From Desulfurococcus mucosus DSM 2162 (lineage in GTDB: Archaea; Thermoproteota; Thermoprotei_A; Sulfolobales; Desulfurococcaceae), in contig NC_014961.1 in assembly GCF_000186365.1 (NCBI RefSeq), forward strand, positions 248,001 through 312,000: DNA of 64,000 nt, given 5' to 3'. The notes beneath the pieces were generated by a model, which did not search any database, was not told the origin of the DNA, and saw nothing but the letters and a program-made list of their open reading frames with translations. Position 1 is the first letter of the stretch. Each line of letters opens with the position of its first letter. The position numbers and the translations under genes were made by a program. Of this stretch, positions 1 through 8,895 are shown piece by piece.

Positions 1-1
1 G

Positions 2-412
2 CCTTTGAAGGGCAGTGTGAGAAGGTTCGGCCGGGCCACATACATACCTGAGAACCCCTTGCTCTACTTCACGAAGCCGACGCCCAGGGAGGAGTTGCTT
101 TACGCTGCGGGAGGCGGGGTCGACGCGGTTGAGGAGGCTGTGGAATTATTCAATCTAGCCGGGGTCCTCGACAGGCCTCTCGCCAAGCTTAGTTCAGGGG
201 AGAGGAGGAGGCTTGCCCTGGCCTCAGCCTATCTAGGCGGCTTCGACATATACCTGGTTGACGAGCCGACAGGCGGCCTGGATCAAGCTAACGCTGTGAG
301 AGTCCTCGACGCTTTAACACGGCTCGTTGAAAACGGCGGGACAGTTGTTGTCGCCACACATGATAAAAGAGTTGTAAGCCTCCTCGACGACGATATAAGG
401 GTTGGTGACTGA
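2..412 (+). CDS. ABC transporter ATP-binding protein, C-terminal part (ECF type), truncated by window edge
   Basis: This is the C-terminal half of an ABC ATPase; the frame is open to the left edge, so Walker A lies outside. Visible are the signature motif LSSGERRRLALA, Walker B with the D-loop (IYLVDEPTGGLD) and the H-loop histidine in VVATHD. The usual Q-loop glutamine (QNP) appears as PENP, a mild oddity. Its stop overlaps the start of the next gene, an EcfT-like membrane protein, by one base, so the pair probably forms the energizing module of an energy-coupling-factor importer for a vitamin or metal. The substrate-binding subunit is not in view and the substrate is unknown. Confidence 0.88.
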   Translation, partial: PLKGSVRRFGRATYIPENPLLYFTKPTPREELLYAAGGGVDAVEEAVELFNLAGVLDRPLAKLSSGERRRLALASAYLGGFDIYLVDEPTGGLDQANAVRVLDALTRLVENGGTVVVATHDKRVVSLLDDDIRVGD

Positions 413-1116
413 TGGGGGTCCTCGGCTGGCTGGTCGCAATCGTCTACAAGGCGCTCTTCCTGAAGGGTGATACAGGGTTCAAGCAGGCTCACTGGGTGGT
501 TAAGGCACTGCACTTGACACTGGTCTCCATGGCTATCCTGAGCGGCAACCCACTCGTGTACACTGGGGCGTTTACACTATTCATCTTGCTCGGCTTACTA
601 TCACCTGGATACGAGTGGGCTGCGTCAACACTGATACTGTCCTCGCTGATCTCAATATACATGTCTGCCACAGCACTCATCGCCTCCCTCGCCGGGGTCG
701 CCCCGATCACCTTGACGGATGCAGTGTTAATCGCGTTGAAGACTGCATCGCTCTCAACAATGCTCGCCTTCTCATTCATAATTATCTCACCGCTAGAGAT
801 ATCATCGCTCCTCATCAAGCTGGGCGCCGGGAGGCTGGCAGCCCTCCCGTTGCTCACATGGAGGCTCATGCCCCTCGGGCTCAAGACGTTTGTTGAAAGC
901 CTCCAGATAGGCAGGGTTAAGGGTGAGCGTGTCTCAGCAAGGATACCGCCCGCTGTAGCCGGCTTGATGGAGGCAGGCGGCTTCATTGAAGAATACTGTT
1001 TCCACAGGCTGAGCACCGGGGCCAAGCACCCTGTGCTCCCATACTACTCGTCGAAGTATACTCTTATACTGCTCGCAGGGGACTTAGCTATCGCTCTACT
1101 CCTCTACTATGCTTAA
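412..1116 (+). CDS. EcfT/CbiQ-like transmembrane coupling protein
   Basis: A 234-residue hydrophobic protein with about five membrane segments, translationally coupled to the ABC ATPase gene (stop and start share one base). Length, position and the cytoplasmic arm between the hydrophobic blocks (around residues 150-200, with basic and alanine-rich stretches) fit the T component of an ECF transporter, which links the ATPases to a substrate-specific S component in the membrane. The family's Ala-Arg-Gly coupling motifs are not clearly preserved, so the call rests mainly on context and topology. No S component follows. The 142 bases after it (1117-1258) show no gene. Confidence 0.65.
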   Translation: MGVLGWLVAIVYKALFLKGDTGFKQAHWVVKALHLTLVSMAILSGNPLVYTGAFTLFILLGLLSPGYEWAASTLILSSLISIYMSATALIASLAGVAPITLTDAVLIALKTASLSTMLAFSFIIISPLEISSLLIKLGAGRLAALPLLTWRLMPLGLKTFVESLQIGRVKGERVSARIPPAVAGLMEAGGFIEEYCFHRLSTGAKHPVLPYYSSKYTLILLAGDLAIALLLYYA

Positions 1117-1258
1117 AGCCACTGCGTCAGCCCCTGAACCCTCGTCACAGCCTCAACGGCTCCCTGTTCGAGACCCTCATCACTGGATCCAAGGGAAGAC
1201 ATGTATCCAGGGCCTTAAACACTTTGCCTCCAATGGTTTCCCCTCGGGTTGAACCCTC

Positions 1259-3541
1259 CTATGCAACCGGCTTCCCGGCACGGGCCTCCAGGGGTGCTGC
1301 CGCGGCTGCAATCCTTGCCTTCCCCAGCTTGCTCAACACGTAGAGGGCCTTCCTACGGGACAACACCTGGTTATTGTTCCCGCAGTATGGGCTGAAGATG
1401 CACCTGGGGCATCCATCGTGGCAGTCGCACCTGCTCATTATCTCCTCAGCAACTTTCTCAGCATCCTCCAGCCTCTCGTAGAGCAGCTTCGCCACCCCGC
1501 TGCCGCCCACCGCTGCATCGTATACAACTATGTCTCCGCTCGGATAGCTCACGCCGCCTAGATCCGTTAACCCGGAGCCGCATACAACCCTTGCAGCCGA
1601 GATCAAGGCGTGTTCTATAGCGTGGAATGCCTCAGCACTCCCCCGGGCTCCAAGCTCGTCTGGAACAGGGTATTTTATGAGGGTGGCTCTCGTAGGATAC
1701 CTGTATGCAACCGGCTCCTCCAGTTCCACGGTGGAAAGCGTCTCCCCACTATACATGTCTTTGACGACTACTCCCTCAACCCTTAGCTCTAACACGACCC
1801 TAGCGTACGCTGCCCTCACCCCGCTTCCAGTCCTCCTCTCAGCAAGGATATCGTAGTCCACGACGTCCACGGTGTAGAGGGGCCTAGTGTAGGATGCGTT
1901 GCCGCTCACCCTTCTAGCGTACGCCCTCTTACTCGATAAATCAATTGATTCAACCATGTATGATTCCCCAGTGTAGAGGTAGATGGCTCCCGGGTAGAGT
2001 TCGAGCAGTGCCACCGGTAGCTCACGGTAGGCTATGACCTCGCCTCGGCCTGAGTCAACGACCTCTACCACGGGGCCTGATGCACGTAGACTTCCGTGCT
2101 CCATGAGGAAGAGCCTTGCACGCCTCGGCACAGGTCTCACATATTCTCCCACGGTTTTCACGAATCCCTCCGCGGCTAGGTCGCCTAGAACCCTCTTCCA
2201 CTCCTCAGGTAGATCCATGACCCTGGCTCTCCAAACCTGCAGTAGGTATGCGAGGAGATGAGTCTTAGACACCTCCTCGTTGAAGGGCTCTATCACCGAT
2301 GGCTGGATGGACTGTGTGAAAAAGCGCTCCGGCATCCTGGCGTAGTAGGTGTCTATAGGGTCGTCGCCCAGCACGGTGAACACGTAGCCTCTTCTCCTCC
2401 TACCAACTCTCCCAGCCCTCTGCAAGTACTTGGTGTATGAGGGAGGCGGTGAAGCCATAACGGCTGCATCCAAGGCCCCTATGTCTATCCCGAGCTCCAG
2501 TGTAGGGGTGGCTACAACCCCGTCGACTACGCCGCTCCTGAGCTTGGCCTCTACATCCCTCCTTACGTCTGCTGGGAGCCCGGCTCTATGCACCGCTACA
2601 TTAACCCCGTGCCGGGTTCGCAGGATCCTTGTGAGCAACTCGGCGAGCTGCTGGCTGTCAACAAACACTATGAATCTCAACCCTTTCCTCGAGAGAATAC
2701 TGCATAGCTGTGCTGTGACACTCCACCGACTCATGTATCCCGAGGAGACTAGCACATGTGTAACAACCCCCCTCCTCCACGTCTCACCCCGTACCTCCAC
2801 GAATTCCTCACCGAAGAGCTCTCCCGCGAACTCCCTTGGGTTGCCGATGGTCGCAGACGCCCCTATGAACACGGGCTTCGAAGCCCTGGATTTCTTCAGC
2901 CTCTCGGCAAGGTGGTGTATGTGGCTGCCTAGAACCCCCTCGTAAACGTGTAGTTCATCGAAAACCATGAAGTCCGCTCTCTCGGCAAACCCCCTTACAT
3001 GGGGACTGTATATTAGTCCAGTGTGCAACATATCCGGGTTCGACACTATTATCGATGGAGGGTTCGAGGCGATTCTCCGCCTCAGCCTCACCGGCGTATC
3101 TCCATCGTACACGGCGAAGCTCACAGCCGGGTACACGGTGTACTCGATGAACCTGTTCAACTGGTCTCTTGCAAGAGCCTTAGTCGGGTAGAGTACCATG
3201 GCCCTAGGGTTCCATCCGTCTCCCTCCACCACCCTCTTGATTACTGGGAGCAGAAAGGCCTCTGTCTTGCCTGTTCCCGTTCCAGCAGATATCACCGTGT
3301 TCTCGCCGTTTAAGATGTGGCGGTAGGCCTCGTATTGAAACCTGTAGAGTCTCTCAATACCCTTGCGGAGCAATGCTTTGACAATGGGGTCCGGTAACCC
3401 GATGTCACGGATGCTTGGCCCGGGCTCTGGTTCACCCGTCTCCTCAACTCTCTCATATATCACTGATGCACCGCTCCCAGGGTACATGGATTTGAGCTCA
3501 GCGTCTACCTCTCTGACAAGGGGGTCCCTGGGCTCCATCAC
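1259..3541 (-). CDS. DExH-box helicase with C-terminal DUF1998 zinc region (MrfA/YprA-like)
   Basis: A 760-residue superfamily 2 helicase. A Q-motif-like stretch (RLYRFQYEA, about residues 64-72) precedes Walker A (SAGTGTGKT, 85-93). Walker B reads DELH rather than DEAH, motif III is GASATIG, and motif VI is RAGRVGRRRRG. The C-terminus carries a cysteine cluster (CDCHDGCPRC then C, residues 705-720) typical of DUF1998 domains. In Bacillus the relative MrfA is a 3'-5' DNA helicase used in repair; such a role here is inference. It begins within the end of a small zinc-protein gene (4-base overlap), so the two are co-transcribed. Confidence 0.9.
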   Translation of the reverse strand: MMEPRDPLVREVDAELKSMYPGSGASVIYERVEETGEPEPGPSIRDIGLPDPIVKALLRKGIERLYRFQYEAYRHILNGENTVISAGTGTGKTEAFLLPVIKRVVEGDGWNPRAMVLYPTKALARDQLNRFIEYTVYPAVSFAVYDGDTPVRLRRRIASNPPSIIVSNPDMLHTGLIYSPHVRGFAERADFMVFDELHVYEGVLGSHIHHLAERLKKSRASKPVFIGASATIGNPREFAGELFGEEFVEVRGETWRRGVVTHVLVSSGYMSRWSVTAQLCSILSRKGLRFIVFVDSQQLAELLTRILRTRHGVNVAVHRAGLPADVRRDVEAKLRSGVVDGVVATPTLELGIDIGALDAAVMASPPPSYTKYLQRAGRVGRRRRGYVFTVLGDDPIDTYYARMPERFFTQSIQPSVIEPFNEEVSKTHLLAYLLQVWRARVMDLPEEWKRVLGDLAAEGFVKTVGEYVRPVPRRARLFLMEHGSLRASGPVVEVVDSGRGEVIAYRELPVALLELYPGAIYLYTGESYMVESIDLSSKRAYARRVSGNASYTRPLYTVDVVDYDILAERRTGSGVRAAYARVVLELRVEGVVVKDMYSGETLSTVELEEPVAYRYPTRATLIKYPVPDELGARGSAEAFHAIEHALISAARVVCGSGLTDLGGVSYPSGDIVVYDAAVGGSGVAKLLYERLEDAEKVAEEIMSRCDCHDGCPRCIFSPYCGNNNQVLSRRKALYVLSKLGKARIAAAAAPLEARAGKPVA

Positions 3542-3768
3542 TCCACCTTTCTAGATAGATCCCTCAATAAGCGTTCCCTTTTAGTCAGCTTCCTCCACAG
3601 CTTGTAGTGTTCTTCACACAGGTACACGTGGCCGGGCCTCCTCGGTGGTGCAGCGTCGACGGGGTGGAGTAGTAGCCCATGCTCCTCCAGCACCTTTGCA
3701 TCGAGGTAGCTTACCTTGCGGGCGGCATCCCTACCGCATCCATTCACACCGCACTTCCCTGTTGGCAT
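3538..3768 (-). CDS. Small putative zinc-binding protein
   Basis: A 76-residue protein with CGVNGC near the N-terminus and CEEHYKLW in the middle, a C-x4-C...C-x2-H spacing that could bind one zinc ion. The C-terminal third is strongly basic and helical. It is the first gene of a two-gene operon with the DUF1998 helicase, overlapping its start by four bases, so it may be a partner or regulator of that helicase. I do not recognise a named family. The ATG lies about 45-50 nt below a palindromic TATA region shared with the divergent tldD gene. Confidence 0.7.
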   Translation of the reverse strand: MPTGKCGVNGCGRDAARKVSYLDAKVLEEHGLLLHPVDAAPPRRPGHVYLCEEHYKLWRKLTKRERLLRDLSRKVE

Positions 3769-3804
3769 GGCTCACGCCTCCACGTAGACTATATGTGGGG
3801 CTCA

Positions 3805-3818
3805 GGGATAAATATCCC
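3805..3818. promoter_or_regulatory. Palindromic TATA region shared by divergent operons
   Basis: The sequence GGGATA-AA-TATCCC is a 6-bp inverted repeat enclosing an AT-rich core that reads as a TATA box on either strand. It lies about 35 nt before the TTG start of tldD and about 45 nt before the ATG of the zinc-protein gene, so it could serve both directions or be an operator over a shared TATA box. Assignment is from position and sequence only. Confidence 0.45.
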
Positions 3819-3851
3819 GGTGCGTGATTAATGGTTTAAGGTGTATTCTAC

Positions 3852-5252
3852 TTGGGGGAAGCCGTGGATTTAGAGTTAGCTGTGAGAACCGGGCTCGCGT
3901 TAGGCGCCGACTTCATTGACGTACGCTACCAGGAATACTATCATGAGTCGCTGAGCGTTGACAACGGGGTTCTAAGGGAGCTCACCACTACCCGTGCAAC
4001 CGGTATAGGTGTGAGGGTCATCGTCAACGGGTTGATGGGTTATGCCACGACCAACGATCTCAGCCCTGGAAGCGTTAAGAGAACGGTTGAGGTGGCTGTT
4101 AAACTAGCTAGGGCGCTGAGGAGTAGTGGGATGCCGCAAGACATATATGAGCGCCCGGTTCAAAGGGATAGGGTTGCCAGCCACTACGTGGAGAACCCTG
4201 AAGACGTCGACTTATCGGAGAAGGCTGGATTACTGCTCGACATGTATAAGGCTGGGAGGAATATACCCGGGGTTTCAAGCCTTACAATCCCCTTCGGGTA
4301 TGAAAGGGATAGAAGAGTGTATGCCTCAAGTAGAGGAGACTACGTCGACTACACTAGGAGAATGATAGGCATCGGTGTGAGAATAGTTGCGAGCAGTGGG
4401 GGAAGCCATGAAATGCTGTGGACAAGTGAATCCCGTGTAGCAGGCTGGGAGTTCATAGAGTCGTTCAACTGGCTTGACTACGTTGTCGAGAACAGTAGGC
4501 TCGCGGTCGAGGCAGCTGGGGCGCCACACGTGAAGCCGGGTAGATACGACGTCGTCCTAGACAACGAGATCGTCGGGTTAATGCTTCACGAGGCCTTCGG
4601 GCACGCGAGCGAAGCCGACATCGTGGAGGCCGGTGGCAGCGTTCTTGGAGGAAGGATAGGTAGCGAGGTTGCAAGCCCGCTTGTCTCAATAGTTGACGAC
4701 GGGAGAATCGAGGGGGGAGTATACGTCCCCTACGATGACGAGGGAACTCCTAAGCTTAAAACATACACTGTGAGGAAAGGCGTGCTCTCCTCATTCCTCC
4801 ACAGTCTTACAACCGCTAGAAGGCTCGGCGCCCAGCCCACGGGTAACGCAAGGATAATGTCCTTCAGGAACACGATACTCGTGAGGCAGACGAACACCTA
4901 TATGGAGCCAGGGGACTGGGATCCTGTTGAAATGATAAGGGACATGAAGCGAGGGCTCTACGTGAAGGGGAAGGGTGCGATGGGTGGAGAAGTAAACCCG
5001 TTGACAGGTGCCTTCACCTTTACAAGCGGGCCAAGCTACATTGTTGAAAACGGTGAGCCAGTGAGACTCGTCAGAGGGGTAATGCTGAGCGGCATAATAC
5101 TTGAAACACTTAGAAACGTCGACGCCGTTGGAAGAGACCTGGTGGTTAGGACAAGCGTGTTCGGCGGGTGCGGTAAAAGCGGTCAAACCGTTAGAGTAGG
5201 CGATGGAGGACCACATGTCAGGGTGAGAGGGTTCACTATTGGAGGTGGTTGA
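3852..5252 (+). CDS. tldD: TldD-family metallopeptidase
   Basis: A 466-residue protein of the TldD/PmbA family. The metal-binding HExxxH motif is present as LMLHEAFGHASE, first histidine near residue 246, marking it as the catalytic subunit. Bacterial TldD pairs with TldE to form a protease that processes peptides and degrades unfolded chains. The start is a TTG with AAGGTG (3838-3843) eight bases upstream; a GTG four codons later is the alternative. The C-terminal glycine-rich tail (GGCGKSGQ) is typical. The next gene, the TldE-like partner, overlaps or abuts it, supporting a heteromer. Confidence 0.92.
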   Translation: MGEAVDLELAVRTGLALGADFIDVRYQEYYHESLSVDNGVLRELTTTRATGIGVRVIVNGLMGYATTNDLSPGSVKRTVEVAVKLARALRSSGMPQDIYERPVQRDRVASHYVENPEDVDLSEKAGLLLDMYKAGRNIPGVSSLTIPFGYERDRRVYASSRGDYVDYTRRMIGIGVRIVASSGGSHEMLWTSESRVAGWEFIESFNWLDYVVENSRLAVEAAGAPHVKPGRYDVVLDNEIVGLMLHEAFGHASEADIVEAGGSVLGGRIGSEVASPLVSIVDDGRIEGGVYVPYDDEGTPKLKTYTVRKGVLSSFLHSLTTARRLGAQPTGNARIMSFRNTILVRQTNTYMEPGDWDPVEMIRDMKRGLYVKGKGAMGGEVNPLTGAFTFTSGPSYIVENGEPVRLVRGVMLSGIILETLRNVDAVGRDLVVRTSVFGGCGKSGQTVRVGDGGPHVRVRGFTIGGG

Positions 5253-5256
5253 AGCC

Positions 5257-6600
5257 GTGCTGGAGAAACTCGTTGAAGCAGGCGTTGGAAAAGGGCTCAG
5301 CGAGGTTGAAGCGTACTCCGTGGAGTCAAGCATCCTCTCGCTCACAGTATCCAGCAACAAGGTTAAGGAGGCCTCTCGCTCCAGAATAGTTACCACGGGA
5401 CTCAGGGGCGCGATCGGGAGGAGGGTGGGAGGCCTCGCGTTAACAGCGCTTAACGTGGATCCAGTTGAAGTGGCTGGAGAACTAGCCAGGATCGCCGGCG
5501 CAGCCCCCGAGGACCCCTACTGGCCGGGTTTCCCCACGCCTCTCCATGGAACAAGTAGAGCCCTCTGCCTCGATAAGAGGATAGCTGAGTTAAGCGAGGA
5601 GGAGGCGGTTGAGATACTCTTAAACGCTATGGAGGCCATGAGGAGTGCAGCAATATCCATGCATGTGGATGAAGCCGTAGTCGTAGAGGGCTCACTAAAC
5701 ATGGGCTCCCAGAGATACCGCGTGGTGAACTCTCACGGGGTGGACGCTGATGCTGAATGCACTTTCATCAGTCTATGGCTCACGCTGAGCGTTAAGACCA
5801 GTAGAGGCAGCTCCGATAAATCAGTGTTCACGGTTAGAAGAGGGCTCGACGAGCAATACTTGATGGAGCGATCCCGGGAGGCAGGCGAGCTGGCACCCTT
5901 GTTCGCTGGCGCCCGCCCGGTTGAGAGCGGCGTGTACGATGTAATACTGACACCCGAGTCCGCAGGCCTAATACTCTCAACCCTTCTAACACCAGCGTTC
6001 TCAGCGCTCAACATACTTGAGTCACGTAGCCCCCTGAAGGGCAAGGTGGGCGAAGAGGTTGTATCACCCGTCTTGACGATCACCGACGACCCCACCCTGC
6101 CACTGGAGACCGGTAGCAGGGGCTTCGATGATGAAGGAGTCGGCACAAGGATGAAAGTGATCCTGGATAAAGGCGTCTTCAAGCAACCACTCCACTCATA
6201 CTACACGGCTTCAAGAATGGGTGATGAGCCAACTGGAAACGGGTTCAGACGGGTGCCCGGGAGCCCCACGCAGCCCGGTGCAACCAACATGGTGGTGCAA
6301 CCCGTCAGGGGCAGCCTAGAGGACTTCACCAGGGAAGCCGGGAGGGCGCTGGTGGTGTACGAGATGATAGGGTACTGGATGAGCAACCCTGTCAACGGGG
6401 TTGTCAAGGCAACGGTGAGTCACGGGCTCCTCGTGGAGAAAGGCGAGGTTGTTAAACCCGTTAAGGGAGTTGTGATCACTGGGAACATATACGAGTGGCT
6501 TGGCAGGGGGTTAATAGGCGTCGGCAGTGATCTAAGGATCAACAATGGTGTCGGCTCCCCGAGCATATGGGTGAGCAGGGTAAACGTCGCCGGGGAGTAG
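5257..6600 (+). CDS. tldE: TldE/PmbA-like partner subunit
   Basis: The second member of the TldD/TldE pair. The PmbA_TldD fold is recognisable (VDPVEVAGELARIAG, FDDEGVGTRMKVILDKGVF, EPTGNGFR), but there is no HExxxH motif, which is normal for the non-catalytic TldE partner. The open frame extends back to a TTG at 5239 inside tldD. I prefer the GTG at 5257 because a strong GGAGGTG (5241-5247) lies nine bases before it, giving 447 residues. Expression is coupled to tldD. Confidence 0.9.
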   Translation: MLEKLVEAGVGKGLSEVEAYSVESSILSLTVSSNKVKEASRSRIVTTGLRGAIGRRVGGLALTALNVDPVEVAGELARIAGAAPEDPYWPGFPTPLHGTSRALCLDKRIAELSEEEAVEILLNAMEAMRSAAISMHVDEAVVVEGSLNMGSQRYRVVNSHGVDADAECTFISLWLTLSVKTSRGSSDKSVFTVRRGLDEQYLMERSREAGELAPLFAGARPVESGVYDVILTPESAGLILSTLLTPAFSALNILESRSPLKGKVGEEVVSPVLTITDDPTLPLETGSRGFDDEGVGTRMKVILDKGVFKQPLHSYYTASRMGDEPTGNGFRRVPGSPTQPGATNMVVQPVRGSLEDFTREAGRALVVYEMIGYWMSNPVNGVVKATVSHGLLVEKGEVVKPVKGVVITGNIYEWLGRGLIGVGSDLRINNGVGSPSIWVSRVNVAGE

Positions 6601-6601
6601 G

Positions 6602-6621
6602 ACTAGGTTTTTAATCCTAGT
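6602..6621. terminator. Possible bidirectional terminator between tldE and birA
   Basis: A perfect 6-bp inverted repeat (ACTAGG / CCTAGT) encloses an 8-base loop that starts with five T residues, two bases after the tldE stop and about ten bases before the convergent birA stop. Archaeal termination relies mainly on T-runs, so the T5 may matter more than the stem. Confidence 0.4.
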
Positions 6622-6631
6622 GTATTCTGCT

Positions 6632-7537
6632 TCAATCAGCATGCCTCAACTGCAGTATCTCCCCGCTCGTCAACCTGTGACTCCCCCTTTCATCCTCGAT
6701 GATTAGCTCCCCGTACTCTGAGACATCCCTGGCAACCCCCTTTATCTCCCCGTTGCTTGTGACAGCGATAACCCTCCTACCCAGCGTGGACAAGTGCTCC
6801 ATGTACTCCTTCCTCAACTCCTCCGGTCTACTGGTCAGCTTGTCGAGGCGACTGATCCAGCCCGAGATGTAGGATAGGATCCTGTTGCGTGGCACATGGT
6901 GCCCCACTATGTTCCTGATGCTTTCAGCTGTCTCCAGCGGCGGGTCATTGTTCACGTTTAAACCCACCCCTATGTAGCTCACTATGCTTACACCCACGTA
7001 TTCCCCCTCAAGGAGGACCCCGGCTATCTTCCTCCCCTTGTAGACTATGTCGTTAGGCCACTTGATCTCAGCGTCCACCACCAGCTTATCCCTCAGGGTT
7101 CTAACCAGGAGGACAGGTATGGCTACAGGTAGGAGTTGCGCAACCTGTGGAGCCACGCTTGCCTTGAACGTGACCCATAGCCCGCCGAGGTTACCTATCC
7201 ATGTCTTCCCATGCCTACCCTTACCCTGAACCTGTAGCTCTGAGAGCACAATGCTCCAGGGAGACATCTGCCTGGCCGAAACCATCGTGGAGCCTGACAC
7301 GATCTTGTAGAGGTAGCTCCACCCCCAGGGCTTGAATCTCCGGGGGTTGTCACCGGGGCTCCAGGAGATCCTTGACTTCACTGTTTTAATCATATAGTAC
7401 CTGGATAACTCCTCTGCGATGCCGAGCACCTCGTCCTGGTGTACACCCAGCTCCTTTACAGCCTCGGAGACCGGTATCTCATCGTGCTCCGAGAGTAGCC
7501 TCAGTAGTTCGAGCTTTAAGGCTAGTTCACTCGTCAC
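6632..7537 (-). CDS. birA: Biotin-[acetyl-CoA-carboxylase] ligase with N-terminal helix-turn-helix
   Basis: A 301-residue BirA-type biotin protein ligase. Residues 1-55 form a winged-helix-like region (LRLLSEHDEIPVSEAVKELG), as in bifunctional BirA repressors. The catalytic domain shows GKGRHGKTW, the adenylate-binding loop, and KWPNDIVYKGRKIAGVLLE. The last 50 residues are the SH3-like C-terminal domain. It biotinylates carboxyl-carrier subunits through biotinyl-AMP; whether the HTH acts as a biotin repressor here is unknown. Its start overlaps the upstream cysteine-cluster gene by 11 bases, placing it third in a nadM-ykgJ-birA operon. Confidence 0.93.
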   Translation of the reverse strand: MTSELALKLELLRLLSEHDEIPVSEAVKELGVHQDEVLGIAEELSRYYMIKTVKSRISWSPGDNPRRFKPWGWSYLYKIVSGSTMVSARQMSPWSIVLSELQVQGKGRHGKTWIGNLGGLWVTFKASVAPQVAQLLPVAIPVLLVRTLRDKLVVDAEIKWPNDIVYKGRKIAGVLLEGEYVGVSIVSYIGVGLNVNNDPPLETAESIRNIVGHHVPRNRILSYISGWISRLDKLTSRPEELRKEYMEHLSTLGRRVIAVTSNGEIKGVARDVSEYGELIIEDERGSHRLTSGEILQLRHAD

Positions 7538-8225
7538 CTGTCTCCCCCCTTAATACCTTAATTTTATCGACGACCTTATCAATGTTGAGGATCCCCGGGA
7601 GATCCGGGTAGTATCTCCTCAGGAACTCGTAGAGGTTCACGACTGGTGCATCCCTCCTTGATGTTGAGACCTCGACAATCCCCTCTCTCCACAGCTTGGA
7701 GAGAAGGCTTAGCAGAGTGTTCCTGATGTTCTCCATTTCGACAGCTGCATTGTACTCCTTCTTCAAGTACCTTATCACCAGGGCCGGGTTACCAGAGTAT
7801 TTTTCAAGCACCTCCCGGTCCTTCTTGACCACTGGGCATGCCACGCTCACTCCGTAGTCGGCTGTGGCCAGTATATACTTGTTTCTCTCATCTATGTTGT
7901 ATCTGACGTGCCGGGGCACATAGGGGTAGCTTCTACATATGAGCGGCTTGTATACATCGTGGATCATGCACTTGGATCCCGAGAGGAAGATACACCTACC
8001 GTTGTGGAGCTCCATCACGTAGCTGAAGGCTAGGTTAACCCTGTTCACCTCCTCGAAGATCACGTAGCCTGGTTGACTACTATAGGGTAGTCCAAGGGCG
8101 TCAGCTATGGTTCTCAACACTATGTCTTCATGCGGTAGTATGGAGACAGGTGAGAAAGTACAGCAGAGCCCGCAGGCTGGGCACTTGAAAACCGGTACCT
8201 CATGCTCCACCATGGAGTCCTCCAT
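7527..8225 (-). CDS. YkgJ-family cysteine-cluster protein
   Basis: A 232-residue protein of the YkgJ/UPF0153 type, a presumed Fe-S or zinc binder of unknown reaction. The hallmark cysteines are visible: CPACGLCC near the N-terminus, then C-IFLSGSKC-MIH and PLICRSYPY in the middle, plus one in VACPVV. An internal methionine four codons in (MVEHEV) could be the true start. It lies six bases downstream of nadM and overlaps birA, so it is co-expressed with two cofactor genes. Confidence 0.82.
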   Translation of the reverse strand: MEDSMVEHEVPVFKCPACGLCCTFSPVSILPHEDIVLRTIADALGLPYSSQPGYVIFEEVNRVNLAFSYVMELHNGRCIFLSGSKCMIHDVYKPLICRSYPYVPRHVRYNIDERNKYILATADYGVSVACPVVKKDREVLEKYSGNPALVIRYLKKEYNAAVEMENIRNTLLSLLSKLWREGIVEVSTSRRDAPVVNLYEFLRRYYPDLPGILNIDKVVDKIKVLRGETGDE

Positions 8226-8231
8226 CCCTGG

Positions 8232-8780
8232 TCAAGCTGTAGCATAGTAGCCGGGTAGTCTCTCACTGTACAGCATCCGTATTCTTTCAACCCCTCCTAT
8301 ACGCTCTATTATCTCGGCCACAGGTGGTGGAACCAGTTGCTTCCAGGATGGATCGTTGGCAAGCATCATCCGCCTGATCGCTGAGCCACTGTAAGTATCC
8401 CTCTCCTTGACCGGTGGGGGGATCACCTCGTAGCCCTCCTCCATGAAGAGGCGCTGTATAATGGGGTTTAATGTGACCACGGATTTAAAGGGTGGACTAT
8501 ACTGTCGCACGAAGTGCACGGCAGCCCTGTTCACCTCCAGTGTGGGGAGAGTCACCGTGACATACCTTGACAAGTCGTGTCCAGCCCATTTAAGGGCCCC
8601 TCTTATCATGAGCAATCTCTCCCCGGCTGTGAAAGGGTTTTCAGGCGTGTGGCTCTGGCTCGCCATCCCCACCACTATTATTACCTCATCATAGTTCCTG
8701 TAGCAGTATTCGATAGCGTTTAAGTGACCGTAGTGGAATGGCTGGAACCTCGCTATCACTAGGCATCTCTCAGTATCCAT
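8232..8780 (-). CDS. nadM: Nicotinamide-nucleotide adenylyltransferase, archaeal type
   Basis: A 182-residue nucleotidyltransferase. The N-terminal ARFQPFHYGHL carries the HxGH-type nucleotide-binding motif, followed by TAGERLLMIRGAL and the C-terminal SGSAIRRMM motif, which match archaeal NMN adenylyltransferases of about 170-190 residues. It converts NMN and ATP to NAD and pyrophosphate in the cytoplasm. It heads a three-gene operon with ykgJ and birA. A TATA-like GTTATAATC (minus strand, 8816-8824) sits about 36 nt before the ATG. Confidence 0.95.
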   Translation of the reverse strand: MDTERCLVIARFQPFHYGHLNAIEYCYRNYDEVIIVVGMASQSHTPENPFTAGERLLMIRGALKWAGHDLSRYVTVTLPTLEVNRAAVHFVRQYSPPFKSVVTLNPIIQRLFMEEGYEVIPPPVKERDTYSGSAIRRMMLANDPSWKQLVPPPVAEIIERIGGVERIRMLYSERLPGYYATA

Positions 8781-8815
8781 GTGTAAGCACCTATAGGGAT
8801 CTCTAGTGCCTAGGC

Positions 8816-8824
8816 GATTATAAC
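8816..8824 (-). promoter_or_regulatory. TATA box for nadM operon
   Basis: On the minus strand GTTATAATC lies about 36 nt upstream of the nadM ATG, the expected place for an archaeal TATA box with a leader of about ten bases. The rest of the 115-base gap (8781-8895) shows no gene. Confidence 0.45.
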
Positions 8825-8895
8825 TATTTCGAGACCGGCTTCAACCCGTGGGCTGCAGCCGTGAAGCCCCGTCACCCAGGGTTGCTGAAGAGGTG

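Noticed and set aside
1117-1258. Gap between the ECF gene and the helicase gene
   Set aside because: No promoter, hairpin repeat or reading frame stood out.
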